Shown in pieces: positions 43,779-52,780 of a stretch of 64,000 nt of DNA (positions are counted from its first letter, which is position 1; every line of letters starts with the position of its first letter). Position numbers and translations under genes: made by a program. Source of the stretch: Armatimonadota bacterium (GTDB lineage Bacteria > Armatimonadota > Fimbriimonadia > Fimbriimonadales > Fimbriimonadaceae); NCBI GenBank assembly GCA_037138755.1, contig JBAXHT010000001.1, positions 467,805-531,804 of the forward strand, read 5' to 3'. The notes beneath the pieces are model-generated. The model made no database searches, had not been told where the DNA came from, and saw only the letters and a list, made by a program, of their open reading frames with translations.

Positions 43779-45161
43779 TTGAATCTATCTTTTCTTTCTG
43801 CGCTGCTCTATGTGCTTGCTCCTCAGCAGGCAAACCTCACTTTGGAGTCCGTCCTCAAGGATGTTGACCGAGCTTTTCCCAAGCTGATGGCAACCCGCCT
43901 CGAAGCCGCCGTTGCCAGGGCTAAGAGCCAAGAAAAACGCGGCGCCTTCGACCCCGTACTCGCCTTCGAAACCGAGTTCCTGCGCTACAACTCCTCTAGC
44001 GACCCCGGCAAGGCAAAAACGACTTCGATGTCGGACGCAGTCATCGAGGTTCTTGATCGAAGCGGTGTCAAGTACTCGATCGGAGGTCGACTCAACCGAG
44101 GCGACGTGAAATCGCCCGCGTCCTTCACCGGCTCAGTCGGCGAATATTTCGTCTCGGCCAAAATCCCACTTCTCCGAGACCGGATCAATAACGCCAAAAC
44201 GATTGCCGAGCAACAAGCCCTCCTTGGTGAGCCGATTGCTGACCAATTCATCCGCGAAGCTCAACTCAACCTCTTCGAGAAAGCTGGAACCGCCTATTGG
44301 GAGCTGGTCGGTGCCAAAGCAAAAATCGAAGTCGCTCAACAACTCCTGAAACTCGCCGCCGACCGCGCCGAGTACATCCGAGAAAGAATCCGTAAGGGCG
44401 CAAACCCTCCAATTGACCAAGAGGAAGCCGACGCCGAAGTCGCGCGCCGCCAGGGTGGCCTCGACAAGGCCGAACGCGATGTGCAGAAAGCGGAAATCAA
44501 ACTTGGGCTGTACCGCTGGAATGAGGATGGGTCAACCATTGATGTCTCCCGAACCCAAGTTCAGATCGAAGCACTCGATGACCGAGGAGCAAAAGTCGAG
44601 GCCAAGCAAGCACGGGCAACCGCGACCAAAGATCGTCCTGAACTACTCGCTCTGAATCTCAGCCAGCAAATTCTCGCCCTCGAGCTGGGCCTCGCCCAGA
44701 ATGATCGCAAGCCCGGTCTCGACCTTGTGATCGGTCCCGGTTTCGACTTTGGAGCTGACAACATCGGCAACACCATGAAGGCAGGAGTGTTCTACACAAT
44801 CCCGCTTCGCCAAAACTCAGTCGATGGTCGAATCAACGCCACCAAGTCCAAACTGCAAAAGCTCAGCTTTGAATATCGCCAGCTCGAAAGATCAGTACAG
44901 ATCGAAGTCGATGACGCTCTCTCGGCTATCTCGCAGGCTGAGAAGAGGGTTTCCGCCGCCGAGGCAGAAGTTAAATCTAACAACGCGGTGGAAGAAGGCG
45001 AGCGGATTCGATTCGTAGAAGGACAGAGTACGCTTTTCTTGCTTAACCAGCGGGAGCGTGCGACCGCCGAATCTCAGGCTCGCCTTATCGATGTCAAAGT
45101 GGAACTCCAACTCGCAAACCTTGCCTTTCTGGCTTCAACGGCTCAATTGGGTGGCAAGTAA
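43779..45161 (+). CDS. TolC-family outer-membrane efflux protein
   Basis: 460 residues from the TTG at 43779, with GAGG eleven bases upstream; the first about 18 residues form a signal peptide. Two halves of the TolC fold are visible: long helices (FIREAQLNLFEKAGTAYWELVGAKAKIEVAQQLLKLA, QAEKRVSAAEAEVKSNNAVEEGERIRFVEGQSTLFLLNQRE) and strands between. It should form the trimeric exit channel for the ABC-HlyD pair encoded just after. It is the first gene behind the Mn2+ riboswitch, so its translation is probably the controlled step. The stop shares one base with the next ATG. Confidence 0.88.
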   Translation: MNLSFLSALLYVLAPQQANLTLESVLKDVDRAFPKLMATRLEAAVARAKSQEKRGAFDPVLAFETEFLRYNSSSDPGKAKTTSMSDAVIEVLDRSGVKYSIGGRLNRGDVKSPASFTGSVGEYFVSAKIPLLRDRINNAKTIAEQQALLGEPIADQFIREAQLNLFEKAGTAYWELVGAKAKIEVAQQLLKLAADRAEYIRERIRKGANPPIDQEEADAEVARRQGGLDKAERDVQKAEIKLGLYRWNEDGSTIDVSRTQVQIEALDDRGAKVEAKQARATATKDRPELLALNLSQQILALELGLAQNDRKPGLDLVIGPGFDFGADNIGNTMKAGVFYTIPLRQNSVDGRINATKSKLQKLSFEYRQLERSVQIEVDDALSAISQAEKRVSAAEAEVKSNNAVEEGERIRFVEGQSTLFLLNQRERATAESQARLIDVKVELQLANLAFLASTAQLGGK

Positions 45162-46918
45162 TGGCTAATCCTTCACCACTTCAGCGTGTCGGAAAACTGC
45201 TCATTCACGAGAAGAGCGAACTCTGGGTTCTGCTCACCTACTCGGTTACCCTTGTCATCTTCTCGCTGCTCATTCCGTTGACGATGAATGCCCTCGTCAA
45301 CACGGTAGCTGCCGGACTCTTTGTTCAGCCGCTGGTGATTCTTGCCCTACTGGTTTTCGGAGCTCTGTTCCTCGCAGGCGTCATGCAAATGATGCAGCTG
45401 AACTTGGTGGAAGCGATTCAACAACGAATCTTTGCTGAGAACGCGATGAAGATCGCGGATGTCCTAGCCCGTGCATGCCCTCGCAGCTTGCGCGCAGAGT
45501 ACATTCCCGAGCTAGTTAATCGCTTCTTTGATGTTCTCACGGTTCAGAAAGCGGTTGCCAAGCTCCTAGTTGATGGCGCAACTGCGCTGGTTCAAGCGAT
45601 TCTCGGCCTCGCGATTCTGGGGTTTTATAGCCCTTCACTGCTCCTGCTCGACCTTGTCCTCATTGTCGGTCTGCTCATCATCACCTTGCTCTTCGGCATC
45701 GGTGGACTACGCACATCCATCTACGAATCCAAACAGAAATATCAGGTCGCTGACTGGCTCGAAGACATTGCTCGCTGCAACGTCTCGTTGAAGGTTCACG
45801 GAAACCGCGACTATCTCGCGCATCGCGCGGACGAGTCGGTTCTCGGCTATGTTCGACAGCGCAAGGCCCACTACGCGGTCACCATTCGCCAGGTTGGCTC
45901 GTTCTATCTGTTCCAAGCCTTTGTCCAAGCCGCAGCACTTGCGGGTGGTGGCTGGCAGGTCATCAATGGCGGACTGACCCTCGGTCAGCTCGTCGCCGCT
46001 CAAATCATCATCACCACTGTTTTGGCTGCGCTTGAAAAGCTGGTTCGTCAAGCCGACGTCTTCTTTGACCTCTTGACGGGCCTGGATAAAGTTGGTCACG
46101 TTGCCGACATCGAAACCGAGAGAATGGATGGGCGCGATCTTCCCCACCCGGAGCAATCGAAAGGCCTCGAAGTTGTCTGCCGAAACGTACGTTTCCACTA
46201 CGATCCGACGAGCCCGATTCTCAATGGAATCGACATGACGTTGGAACCGGGCGAACGGGTCTCCCTGGTTGGCGCCAGTGGCGCAGGCAAGAGCACCCTC
46301 GGCGCCCTTCTGTGCGGCCTAGACGATCCTTCTCACGGGACCATCGAACTCGACGGTGTCGAGTCCAGAACGCTTTGTTTGGATTCCCTACGTAGTCACG
46401 TCTCCATGATTGGCTACGAAAACGAGCTCTTCGACGGCACAATCGAAGAGAACATCCTTGTTGGGCGAGAGCATATTTCGCCGCAGGATGTCCGCTGGGC
46501 CCTTGATGTTTCCCAGCTCACTGATGAACTTTCGGCGATGCCAGATGGCCTGCGAACAAAGGTCATTTCGATGGGCAAGAACCTCTCACGAGGTCAGGTG
46601 CAGAGACTCCTCATCGCTCGCGCGATTGTTGGACGACCGCGACTACTCATTCTCGACGAAGCCTTTACTGGAATCGACGAACGCCAAACGCTGATGATCC
46701 TTGACGCAATCTTTAGAGCAGATAACCACTGGACAATTATCGACATCTCCCACGATCCCGAGGTGGTTTTGAGGTCGGACAAGATTTATGTTCTCCAAGA
46801 CGGTTTGATCAAAGAAGGTGGTCCTGCTCTGAAGCTTGCATCAAACGAGTTTGGCTCGTTCTGCCAGCTCTTCCCAAGACTCAGCCGCCTCATACGAGCG
46901 GAGGGAGCACAGTCATGA
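45161..46918 (+). CDS. ABC exporter, fused membrane and ATPase domains
   Basis: 585 residues. About five to six helices lie in the first 300 residues, with no N-terminal C39 peptidase domain. The ATPase half has Walker A GASGAGKST (about residue 370), signature LSRGQVQ (LSGGQ with Arg for Gly), Walker B LLILDEAF, D-loop TGIDER and switch ISHDP. It should work as a homodimer in a type I secretion-like or efflux assembly with the adjacent TolC and HlyD proteins. No substrate protein with RTX or double-Gly leader is next to it, so a small molecule or a metal complex is as likely as a peptide. Confidence 0.9.
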   Translation: MANPSPLQRVGKLLIHEKSELWVLLTYSVTLVIFSLLIPLTMNALVNTVAAGLFVQPLVILALLVFGALFLAGVMQMMQLNLVEAIQQRIFAENAMKIADVLARACPRSLRAEYIPELVNRFFDVLTVQKAVAKLLVDGATALVQAILGLAILGFYSPSLLLLDLVLIVGLLIITLLFGIGGLRTSIYESKQKYQVADWLEDIARCNVSLKVHGNRDYLAHRADESVLGYVRQRKAHYAVTIRQVGSFYLFQAFVQAAALAGGGWQVINGGLTLGQLVAAQIIITTVLAALEKLVRQADVFFDLLTGLDKVGHVADIETERMDGRDLPHPEQSKGLEVVCRNVRFHYDPTSPILNGIDMTLEPGERVSLVGASGAGKSTLGALLCGLDDPSHGTIELDGVESRTLCLDSLRSHVSMIGYENELFDGTIEENILVGREHISPQDVRWALDVSQLTDELSAMPDGLRTKVISMGKNLSRGQVQRLLIARAIVGRPRLLILDEAFTGIDERQTLMILDAIFRADNHWTIIDISHDPEVVLRSDKIYVLQDGLIKEGGPALKLASNEFGSFCQLFPRLSRLIRAEGAQS

Positions 46919-48546
46919 GACGCGCAATCAAAGAAGTAAGGCGACGGTCCTCGGGACAACGAATTGCACGAGTTCTCGTCTTCTTGCTAATTCTTTCCGT
47001 CCTCATTCTCTGGCTTGTCCCTTGGCAGCAAACGATCATCGGTGGCGGACAAGTGGCGGTTTTTAACCCGGCCGAGCGACCTCAAACGATCGAGGCTCAG
47101 ATTCCAGGCCGAATTGTTAAGTGGAATGTCTCTGAAGGTCAGCTGGTTGGGGCCGGCGACATCATTGCCGAGATCGAAGACATCGACCAAAAGTTTCTTG
47201 ATCCGGAGATCGAGAAGAGAATGACAGGGCAGCAAGACGCCCTGACCCAGAGCCAATCCTCCGAGACGTCCCGAATCGCACGAATCACGTCGCAGATCGG
47301 TGAGGTTCAGTCATCAAAGGTTCAGCAACTGAAAAATGCTAATGAGCGGATCCGGCAGGCACAGAACCGCCTGAAGGCCGCCAAAGCCGCCCAGGCACAG
47401 TCGGAACAGAACCTCAAGGCATTTGTCAAAGTAGCCAAAGCATCGGCTGAGCAACGAAAGCTCCAAGCTCAAGACATCGTTCGCCAGAACGATCAACTCT
47501 TGATCACCGCCAGGCAGCAGTTTGAAGTTGAGAAGAAGAACTTTGAGCGAGTCGCCTACCTTGCAAGCAAGGGTCTTGAATCAAAGAGAAACTTTGAACT
47601 TGCCGAAGCCAGTCAAGTTGCGGCAGAAGCTCGGGTGAAGCAGCTAGAAGAAACCGTTGCCGCGGCGAAGCGAACCGTAGAGCTAGGCACCCTCGGCCAA
47701 GACCAGGCCGAAATCGACATCGCGCGCCAGCGCGAGGCAGTGACGCAGGCCAAGGAAGGCGTGCTCGCTGCAGATCGAGATGTCTCGATAGCAAAGAACG
47801 ACCTTGTTCGGATCGAGAATGATGCGAGTGCGACCATCGCGAGCTTGGAAGCTTCGCTCCAGAGTGCGGAAAGCACTCGGGCAAAGGCGACTTCCGACCT
47901 CGAGAAGATCAAGCTAGAGTCCGCAAACGTGACTGGTCGTCGAAGACAAGCCCAGATCAAAGCCCCAGCTTCTGGAAGGCTCATCAACATCGCTCGCTTT
48001 GGAGCGGGCTCGATGGTAAAAGCGGGTGATGTCCTTGCGACAATTGCTCCGGAAACAAAAGACCGTATCGTTGAGATGCTCGTGACAGATAATGACGTGC
48101 GATTCATTAGCATCGGTCGTCCGGTTCGGCTCCAATTTGCGGGCTACCCTGCTGTCCAGTTCTCTGGGGCACCGGGCGTCTCCGTCGGAACCTATGGCGG
48201 GCGAGTTCAGTTCATCGACCCGGTCGACGACGGCTCGTCTCGCTTCCGTGTGCTCGTCAAAGAGGCTCGATTCGTCCTTCCTGGTGGCAAAAAGGATCAG
48301 CCTTGGCCACCGGCCAACAACTTGAGGCCCGGCGCCGAAGCGATCGGGTGGATCATGCTTGACACCGTCCCGCTTGGCTTCGAGCTTTGGCGACAGTTCA
48401 ATAACTTCCCGCCTCGAATTCCAAAGGGAGATCCTCTTCTCGGAAAGGCGAATAAGAAGGAATCAACTGACCAGAAGCAAAAGGTTGATAAGGAAGACAA
48501 GGCGGATTACCTAAGCCCGACCATCAAAGTGAAAGCGAAGCGATAA
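46915..48546 (+). CDS. HlyD-family membrane fusion protein
   Basis: 543 residues. One membrane helix at about residues 18-38, then a lipoyl-like half (IEAQIPGRIVKWNVSEGQLVGAGDIIAEIED), a very long coiled coil with many Gln, Ala, Glu and Arg (about 100-345), the second lipoyl half (QIKAPASGRLINIARFGAGSMVKAGDVLATI) and beta-barrel region (VTDNDVRFISIGRPVRLQFAGYPAVQF). The C-terminal tail is Lys/Asp-rich. It bridges the ABC exporter and the TolC channel. It overlaps the ABC gene by ATGA, the last gene of the riboswitch operon. Confidence 0.9.
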   Translation: MRRAIKEVRRRSSGQRIARVLVFLLILSVLILWLVPWQQTIIGGGQVAVFNPAERPQTIEAQIPGRIVKWNVSEGQLVGAGDIIAEIEDIDQKFLDPEIEKRMTGQQDALTQSQSSETSRIARITSQIGEVQSSKVQQLKNANERIRQAQNRLKAAKAAQAQSEQNLKAFVKVAKASAEQRKLQAQDIVRQNDQLLITARQQFEVEKKNFERVAYLASKGLESKRNFELAEASQVAAEARVKQLEETVAAAKRTVELGTLGQDQAEIDIARQREAVTQAKEGVLAADRDVSIAKNDLVRIENDASATIASLEASLQSAESTRAKATSDLEKIKLESANVTGRRRQAQIKAPASGRLINIARFGAGSMVKAGDVLATIAPETKDRIVEMLVTDNDVRFISIGRPVRLQFAGYPAVQFSGAPGVSVGTYGGRVQFIDPVDDGSSRFRVLVKEARFVLPGGKKDQPWPPANNLRPGAEAIGWIMLDTVPLGFELWRQFNNFPPRIPKGDPLLGKANKKESTDQKQKVDKEDKADYLSPTIKVKAKR

Positions 48547-48549
48547 ACT
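48544..48549 (+). promoter_or_regulatory. -10 element (TAAACT) 6 nt before the queC ATG
   Basis: TAAACT overlaps the hlyD-like stop codon and lies six bases before ATG 48556, with no ribosome site between. It could give queC-queE-metK its own leaderless transcript inside the preceding operon. Confidence 0.4.
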
Positions 48550-48555
48550 GATAGC

Positions 48556-49248
48556 ATGGCTCGGCGTGCAGTGGTGCTTCTCTCTGGTGGACTCGATTCC
48601 GCGACCGCCCTCGCAGTCGCCCGAGCGGAAGGCTTTGAAACCTTTGCGATGTCGTTTGACTACGGTCAACGGCATCGCATTGAGCTTCAAAGGGCCGCAG
48701 ATCAGGCTCGGCTCCAAAGGGCGACGATGCACATTACGGTGAACATTGATCTGCGCCAGTTCGGCGGTTCAGCGCTTACATCTTCTCTGGACGTGCCTAA
48801 AGACCGCACTGACGGCGAAATGGAGTCTGAGATTCCGATCACCTATGTCCCTGCTCGAAACACGGTCTTTCTGTCTTACGCTCTAGCTTGGGCAGAGGTG
48901 TTAGGTGCCTTCGATATCTTTATTGGCGTAAACGCAGTGGACTATTCCGGTTACCCAGATTGCCGTCCCGAGTTCATATCCGCTTACGAAGAGATGGCGA
49001 ATCTGGCGACCAAAGCCGGGGTTGAGGGGAAGGGACTGACGATCCACACCCCATTGATTGATCTCAAAAAGTCGGCGATCATCGCGCTGGGGCTTGCTAA
49101 AGGCGTCGACTACGGGCTGACTTCAAGTTGCTACGACCCAACCCCTGAAGGGCGGCCATGTCGCCGTTGCGACTCGTGTCAGATTCGAGAGAAGGGGTTT
49201 GCGGCTCTCGGTCTGCAAGACCCGCTGGTGAAAAAGTTTGAAGGCTAA
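48556..49248 (+). CDS. queC: 7-cyano-7-deazaguanine synthase
   Basis: 230 residues. The PP-loop ATP motif is [17 protein letters not shown], followed by SFDYGQRH, and the zinc site comprises the Cys of [19 protein letters not shown]. It turns 7-carboxy-7-deazaguanine into preQ0 with ATP and ammonia, a step in queuosine synthesis. [22 protein letters not shown] and [19 protein letters not shown] are family blocks. It overlaps queE by 11 nt. Confidence 0.96.
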   Translation: MARRAVVLLSGGLDSATALAVARAEGFETFAMSFDYGQRHRIELQRAADQARLQRATMHITVNIDLRQFGGSALTSSLDVPKDRTDGEMESEIPITYVPARNTVFLSYALAWAEVLGAFDIFIGVNAVDYSGYPDCRPEFISAYEEMANLATKAGVEGKGLTIHTPLIDLKKSAIIALGLAKGVDYGLTSSCYDPTPEGRPCRRCDSCQIREKGFAALGLQDPLVKKFEG

Positions 49249-49918
49249 GATTTCAGAGATCTTCCACTCCGTCCAGGGTGAAGGAGTCTTCGCGGGAGTC
49301 CCATCCACCTTCATCCGGTTCTCGGGCTGTAACCTCCGTTGTGTCTGGTGCGATACGCCTTATGCAAGTTGGCACCCGGAAGGCGACGTCTTATCGGTGG
49401 ATCAAATCCTTCAGCAGTTAAGTGACATCAATCATGTGGTTATCACGGGAGGAGAGCCTATGCTTTTTGAAGCGGTGGTCCCACTCGCCCAGGCTTGCAG
49501 GAGCCTCGGTAAGACCATCACGATAGAAACCGCAGGGACGATTTTTCGTGAGGTCGACTGTGATCTCATGTCAATCAGCCCAAAGCTGTCGAATTCCGTT
49601 CCTACGGACCATCCGGAATGGTCGGCTCGGCACGATCAGCTAAGGCTGAATATTCCTATTCTGAAGCAACTCACCTCGGGCTACAATCACCAGCTCAAGT
49701 TCGTCGTTTCTGGATCGGCTGACATACCAGAAATCGAGGAGCTCTTGGAAAAGATTGGCTGCATCAATCCTGCGAACGTCCTCCTTATGCCTGAAGGACG
49801 CGATGCTGAGAAGCTGTGGCAGACCGCACGACTTCTGGTCCCCGAGGTGATCCGACGCAATTGGAGGCTTGCACCGCGTCTCCAGATCGACCTCTTCGGG
49901 GACACGAAAGGAACCTAA
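49238..49918 (+). CDS. queE: 7-carboxy-7-deazaguanine synthase, radical SAM
   Basis: 226 residues from a TTG inside the end of que[41 protein letters not shown] contains the CxxxCxxC cluster motif (CNLRCVWC) of the radical SAM family. [10 protein letters not shown] and later TIETAGTIF match QueE. It rearranges 6-carboxy-tetrahydropterin. The neighbouring metK supplies S-adenosylmethionine, which this enzyme and later queuosine steps need. Confidence 0.95.
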   Translation: MKAKISEIFHSVQGEGVFAGVPSTFIRFSGCNLRCVWCDTPYASWHPEGDVLSVDQILQQLSDINHVVITGGEPMLFEAVVPLAQACRSLGKTITIETAGTIFREVDCDLMSISPKLSNSVPTDHPEWSARHDQLRLNIPILKQLTSGYNHQLKFVVSGSADIPEIEELLEKIGCINPANVLLMPEGRDAEKLWQTARLLVPEVIRRNWRLAPRLQIDLFGDTKGT

Positions 49919-49941
49919 ACGGGTACGCTATTGGTTCCGAA

Positions 49942-51081
49942 ATGAAGATTTACACCTCCGAGAGCGTGAGCATTGGCCACCCGGACAAAGTAGCCGACCA
50001 GATTTCCGATGCGCTACTCGATGAGTTCCTGAAGCAAGACCCCAAGAGCCGCGTTGCGGTCGAGACCATGATGGCCCATGGCGTTGCCATCGTTTCAGGA
50101 GAGGTGACTACAAACGCTTATGTCGACGTTCAGCGAGTTGTGCGTAGCACGATAAAAGAGATCGGCTACACCAGCACCAACGTCGGTTTCGACGGTGATA
50201 ACTGCGGTGTCCTCGTCGCTATCCAAGGGCAGTCAAACGACATCGCTATGGGCGTCGACACCGGCGGTGCCGGCGATCAAGGCATGATGTTTGGTTACGC
50301 AACCAATGAAACCGACGAGTTGATGCCCCTTCCCATCACAATCGCTCACGCAATCATGCGCAAGGCGGTCGAAGTGCGCCGCTCAAATCCCGGTCTTGGC
50401 CTCCGTCCGGACGCCAAGAGTCAGGTTTCGGTGATCTACGAGAACGGTAAGCCAAAGTCAATTGACACGGTCGTCGTTTCTCACCAGCACGACGATTTCG
50501 ACGCTCTGGGTGCCCAGATTCCGCAAGCAGAGATCCAGCGACGGGTTCAAGAGTATGTGATACAGCCGGTTCTAGAATCCTACAAGCAGTTCATCGACGG
50601 AGACATTACCTATCACATCAACCCAACTGGTCGGTTCGTGATTGGCGGACCTGCCGGAGACACGGGACTTACGGGTCGAAAGATCATCGTCGACACTTAC
50701 GGTGGAATGGCACCCCACGGCGGCGGAGCGTTTAGCGGAAAGGACCCCACAAAGGTTGACCGCTCGGCTGCCTACGTTGCTCGGTATCTTGCCAAGAACA
50801 TCGTCGCCGCGGGCCTCGCCGAACGCGCGGTGGTGCAGCTAGCCTACGCCATTGGCGTCGCTCAGCCGGTTGCGGTGAACGTGGATACCTTCGGAACCGA
50901 GTCCATCGATCCAGACGAGATCGTTGCCCGAGTCCGCAAAAACTTCGACCTTTCTCCGGCTGGAATCATTAAGGAGCTGGATCTGCTCAACGTGACTTAC
51001 AGGCCGACGGCCATGAACGGTCACTTCGGCAACAGTGCTTTTCCTTGGGAGAGCACAAAGGTTGCATCTAGTCTCCGGTAA
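49942..51081 (+). CDS. metK: S-adenosylmethionine synthetase
   Basis: 379 residues from the ATG at 49942; an upstream start would run inside que[44 protein letters not shown] and [19 protein letters not shown] are the classical motifs. It makes SAM from methionine and ATP. TACGCT lies 12 nt upstream but no ribosome site is visible, and queE ends 24 nt before. The last codons form the left arm of a perfect hairpin whose loop is the stop codon region. No SAM riboswitch is visible. Confidence 0.96.
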   Translation: MKIYTSESVSIGHPDKVADQISDALLDEFLKQDPKSRVAVETMMAHGVAIVSGEVTTNAYVDVQRVVRSTIKEIGYTSTNVGFDGDNCGVLVAIQGQSNDIAMGVDTGGAGDQGMMFGYATNETDELMPLPITIAHAIMRKAVEVRRSNPGLGLRPDAKSQVSVIYENGKPKSIDTVVVSHQHDDFDALGAQIPQAEIQRRVQEYVIQPVLESYKQFIDGDITYHINPTGRFVIGGPAGDTGLTGRKIIVDTYGGMAPHGGGAFSGKDPTKVDRSAAYVARYLAKNIVAAGLAERAVVQLAYAIGVAQPVAVNVDTFGTESIDPDEIVARVRKNFDLSPAGIIKELDLLNVTYRPTAMNGHFGNSAFPWESTKVASSLR

Positions 51082-51097
51082 CGGAGACTAGATGCAA
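51062..51097. terminator. Perfect 16-bp hairpin with the metK stop codon in its loop
   Basis: TTGCATCTAGTCTCCG (51062-51077) is perfectly complementary to CGGAGACTAGATGCAA (51082-51097) with a GTAA loop that holds the metK TAA. It separates metK from a convergent lipoprotein gene ending 6 nt later. No U-tract follows on either strand, so it may be a weak bidirectional terminator or an mRNA-end protector. Confidence 0.65.
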
Positions 51098-51102
51098 TTG
51101 GG

Positions 51103-51492
51103 TCACATCTTGGTGTAGACAGAAGTTGTTTTGGAGGTTGCTAGTTCAAGCTTGTCGCCCTTTAGAGTCGCTTTGTACCCAGACGTTGTTGAATCTTCAT
51201 TCTGGAATACGAGTCGACTGCCGTCGAGCTTCCACTCCATCTTCGTGTTCACGTCTTTCTCGCCACCTGGCGAAGAAATTTTGCCGATCATCGAGGCTGC
51301 CCCCGATTCTTCTAGTGTTAGAACAAGCCGCCCGTTCGGAGTGCGCCACTTTCCAACATAGGCTTTATCAACGGCACCTTTGAACTCAACTTTCGGTGGA
51401 GGTGGAGCTTGTTGCTCTTCCTCTTCCGGTTTGCAGCCGGACAAGGTCAGTAAAAGGGCCAGAGGGAGAAGGAATGAGAGAGATTTGAACAT
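51103..51492 (-). CDS. Lipocalin-like lipoprotein, cassette copy A
   Basis: 129 residues. Signal with lipobox (LLLTLSGC), acidic then Pro-rich linker (KPEEEEQQAPPPP), and a small beta domain: YVGKWRTPNGRLVLTLEESGAASMIGK and KMEWKLDGSRLVFQNED. The domain resembles the lipocalin-like or META type of small envelope folds. It is the third gene of cassette A and pairs in sequence with the lipoprotein at 52781. Its ATG lies only about 10 nt beyond the terminator hairpin at 51503. Confidence 0.72.
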   Translation of the reverse strand: MFKSLSFLLPLALLLTLSGCKPEEEEQQAPPPPKVEFKGAVDKAYVGKWRTPNGRLVLTLEESGAASMIGKISSPGGEKDVNTKMEWKLDGSRLVFQNEDSTTSGYKATLKGDKLELATSKTTSVYTKM

Positions 51493-51524
51493 AAAAAGAA
51501 AAGGGACTCGCTTCTGCGAGTCCC
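51490..51524 (-). terminator. Terminator hairpin placed immediately before a start codon
   Basis: Minus strand: GGGACTCGC, loop AGAA, GCGAGTCCC (51503-51524), then CTTTTCTTTTTATG, where ATG is the start of the cassette-A lipoprotein. It follows the small lipoprotein gene at 51538. The T-rich tract makes it a good intrinsic terminator and may reduce expression of the last cassette gene. Confidence 0.7.
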
Positions 51525-51537
51525 GATTTGCTTGGAC

Positions 51538-51747
51538 TTAGCGTCCTTGGCTACCCTGTCGTTCGCCCATTGCTTTTCCGTACGCTTCCATTTCTTTCGC
51601 GTGCTTCGCGGCCTGTGGCGGCATCGACTTCAACTGCTCTTCCGTTGGAGGAGGAGTTGGTGGGTTGGTCTTCATTTCAGCTTCGCCAGAGCCACACCCA
51701 ACGATGAGTGTGGCTATGAAGGCTATTGAAAGGAGTCGAATCATCAT
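51538..51747 (-). CDS. Small lipoprotein, cassette copy A
   Basis: 69 residues from the ATG at 51747, which overlaps the prepilin stop (ATGA); starting further upstream would add residues that overlap the prepilin gene. MMIRLLSIAFIATLIVGCG is a lipoprotein signal, followed by a Pro/Thr-rich linker and a charged helix (EEQLKSMPPQAAKHAKEMEAYGKAMGERQG). It is homologous to the small lipoprotein at 53199. Function unknown; gene order suggests a link with the prepilin-like protein. Confidence 0.7.
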   Translation of the reverse strand: MMIRLLSIAFIATLIVGCGSGEAEMKTNPPTPPPTEEQLKSMPPQAAKHAKEMEAYGKAMGERQGSQGR

Positions 51748-52622
51748 AGAGGTGAATCTTGTCCTGCGCAAGGGTTGCCCGGATCAAACATCCAGGTCCA
51801 CGAGTCGCCGTATGGGAAATGGCTGAATCCTGGGTAGACCGTTGTACACCAGTTCAACGAGAACTTCTTGAAGCTCTTTGCGTGTCCATCAGCGTAGGCT
51901 GCGTTTGCGCTTTCGGTGTATCGGTAGCGAGGCATGGACCACTGGTTGTAGTTATCACCATCTCCTTCGTTCTTTGCACCGGAGTTGCGTCCGCCAGTCA
52001 CCTGTGGAGGCCAGACTTCGCCGCCGTGGAACCACCAGTCGCCTTCAAGAGTTCGTGCACCTTCCGGTCCGCCGCCCCACTGGGTCGTCAAACCGATCGT
52101 GGTCATGATGAGCTGGTTAGCTGGTCGAGTGAAGCGGGTTTGGCTGATCGACGGCTTCGGCTGAACGGTTCCGCCAGGGTATCCAACTTCAACCAGACCT
52201 GTGTAGTCTCCAGGAGCATAGGCTTCTGGGAAGATTGCGTTGTGTGCAGCGTAGCCATTCTTCGAGTTGGAAGGCTCAGCTGGTCCGCGCCAGATTCCGC
52301 CCACGGCTCGAGCTTCGCCCTGTGTCCAAGCGTCGCTTCGATCAGCACCGCTCTTAATGTAAGGCATGGTAAGTTCGCGCCAGCTGAACCAGAACAAATT
52401 AGACTGGGCTGGGTTTCGAGCATATCCGCCACGCGCGAAGAAGTCGTCGGCATCTGCCGAGTACATGATGACTCCCAAACCGATCTGCTTTTGATTCGAA
52501 AGGTCAGAAGCCTTCTTTGCGGCCATTTTGGCCTGTGCAAAGACAGGGAAGAGGATGGCGGCAAGGATCGCGATAATTGCGATGACCACCAATAGTTCAA
52601 TAAGCGTAAATGCTCGTTTCAT
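51744..52622 (-). CDS. DUF1559-type prepilin-like protein, cassette copy A
   Basis: 292 residues. [20 protein letters not shown] is the type IV prepilin signal with Phe and Glu5 after the short basic leader; cleavage by prepilin peptidase would leave a methylated Phe. [11 protein letters not shown] follows, then a DUF1559/pseudopilin head with DADDFFARGGYARNP and the C-terminal ESANAAYADGHAKSFKKF. AAGGTG lies eight bases before the ATG. The first about 29 codons plus the leader are identical in DNA to copy B at 54289. It should be an exported surface or pseudopilin protein. Confidence 0.88.
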   Translation of the reverse strand: MKRAFTLIELLVVIAIIAILAAILFPVFAQAKMAAKKASDLSNQKQIGLGVIMYSADADDFFARGGYARNPAQSNLFWFSWRELTMPYIKSGADRSDAWTQGEARAVGGIWRGPAEPSNSKNGYAAHNAIFPEAYAPGDYTGLVEVGYPGGTVQPKPSISQTRFTRPANQLIMTTIGLTTQWGGGPEGARTLEGDWWFHGGEVWPPQVTGGRNSGAKNEGDGDNYNQWSMPRYRYTESANAAYADGHAKSFKKFSLNWCTTVYPGFSHFPYGDSWTWMFDPGNPCAGQDSPL

Positions 52623-52645
52623 GATTTCAACACCTTCATTGGTGA
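52534..52645 (-). repeat. 112-bp identical repeat, copy A
   Basis: Bases 52534-52645 are identical to 54201-54312. The repeat covers the ribosome site, start and signal helix of the prepilin-like gene plus 23 nt of leader. Identity stops sharply at both ends, while the flanking proteins are only distantly alike. Confidence 0.93.
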
Positions 52646-52780
52646 ATTACCGTGGTCGGAACACTCCGAACACTGTAACTTCACTGAGCATTATACAAAT
52701 GTTTTGCCAAAACTGTGCAAAAAATATTTATCTGTAAATCACTTCTCCCAAAAGACCCATCAATGATCCTCAATCTAGGT

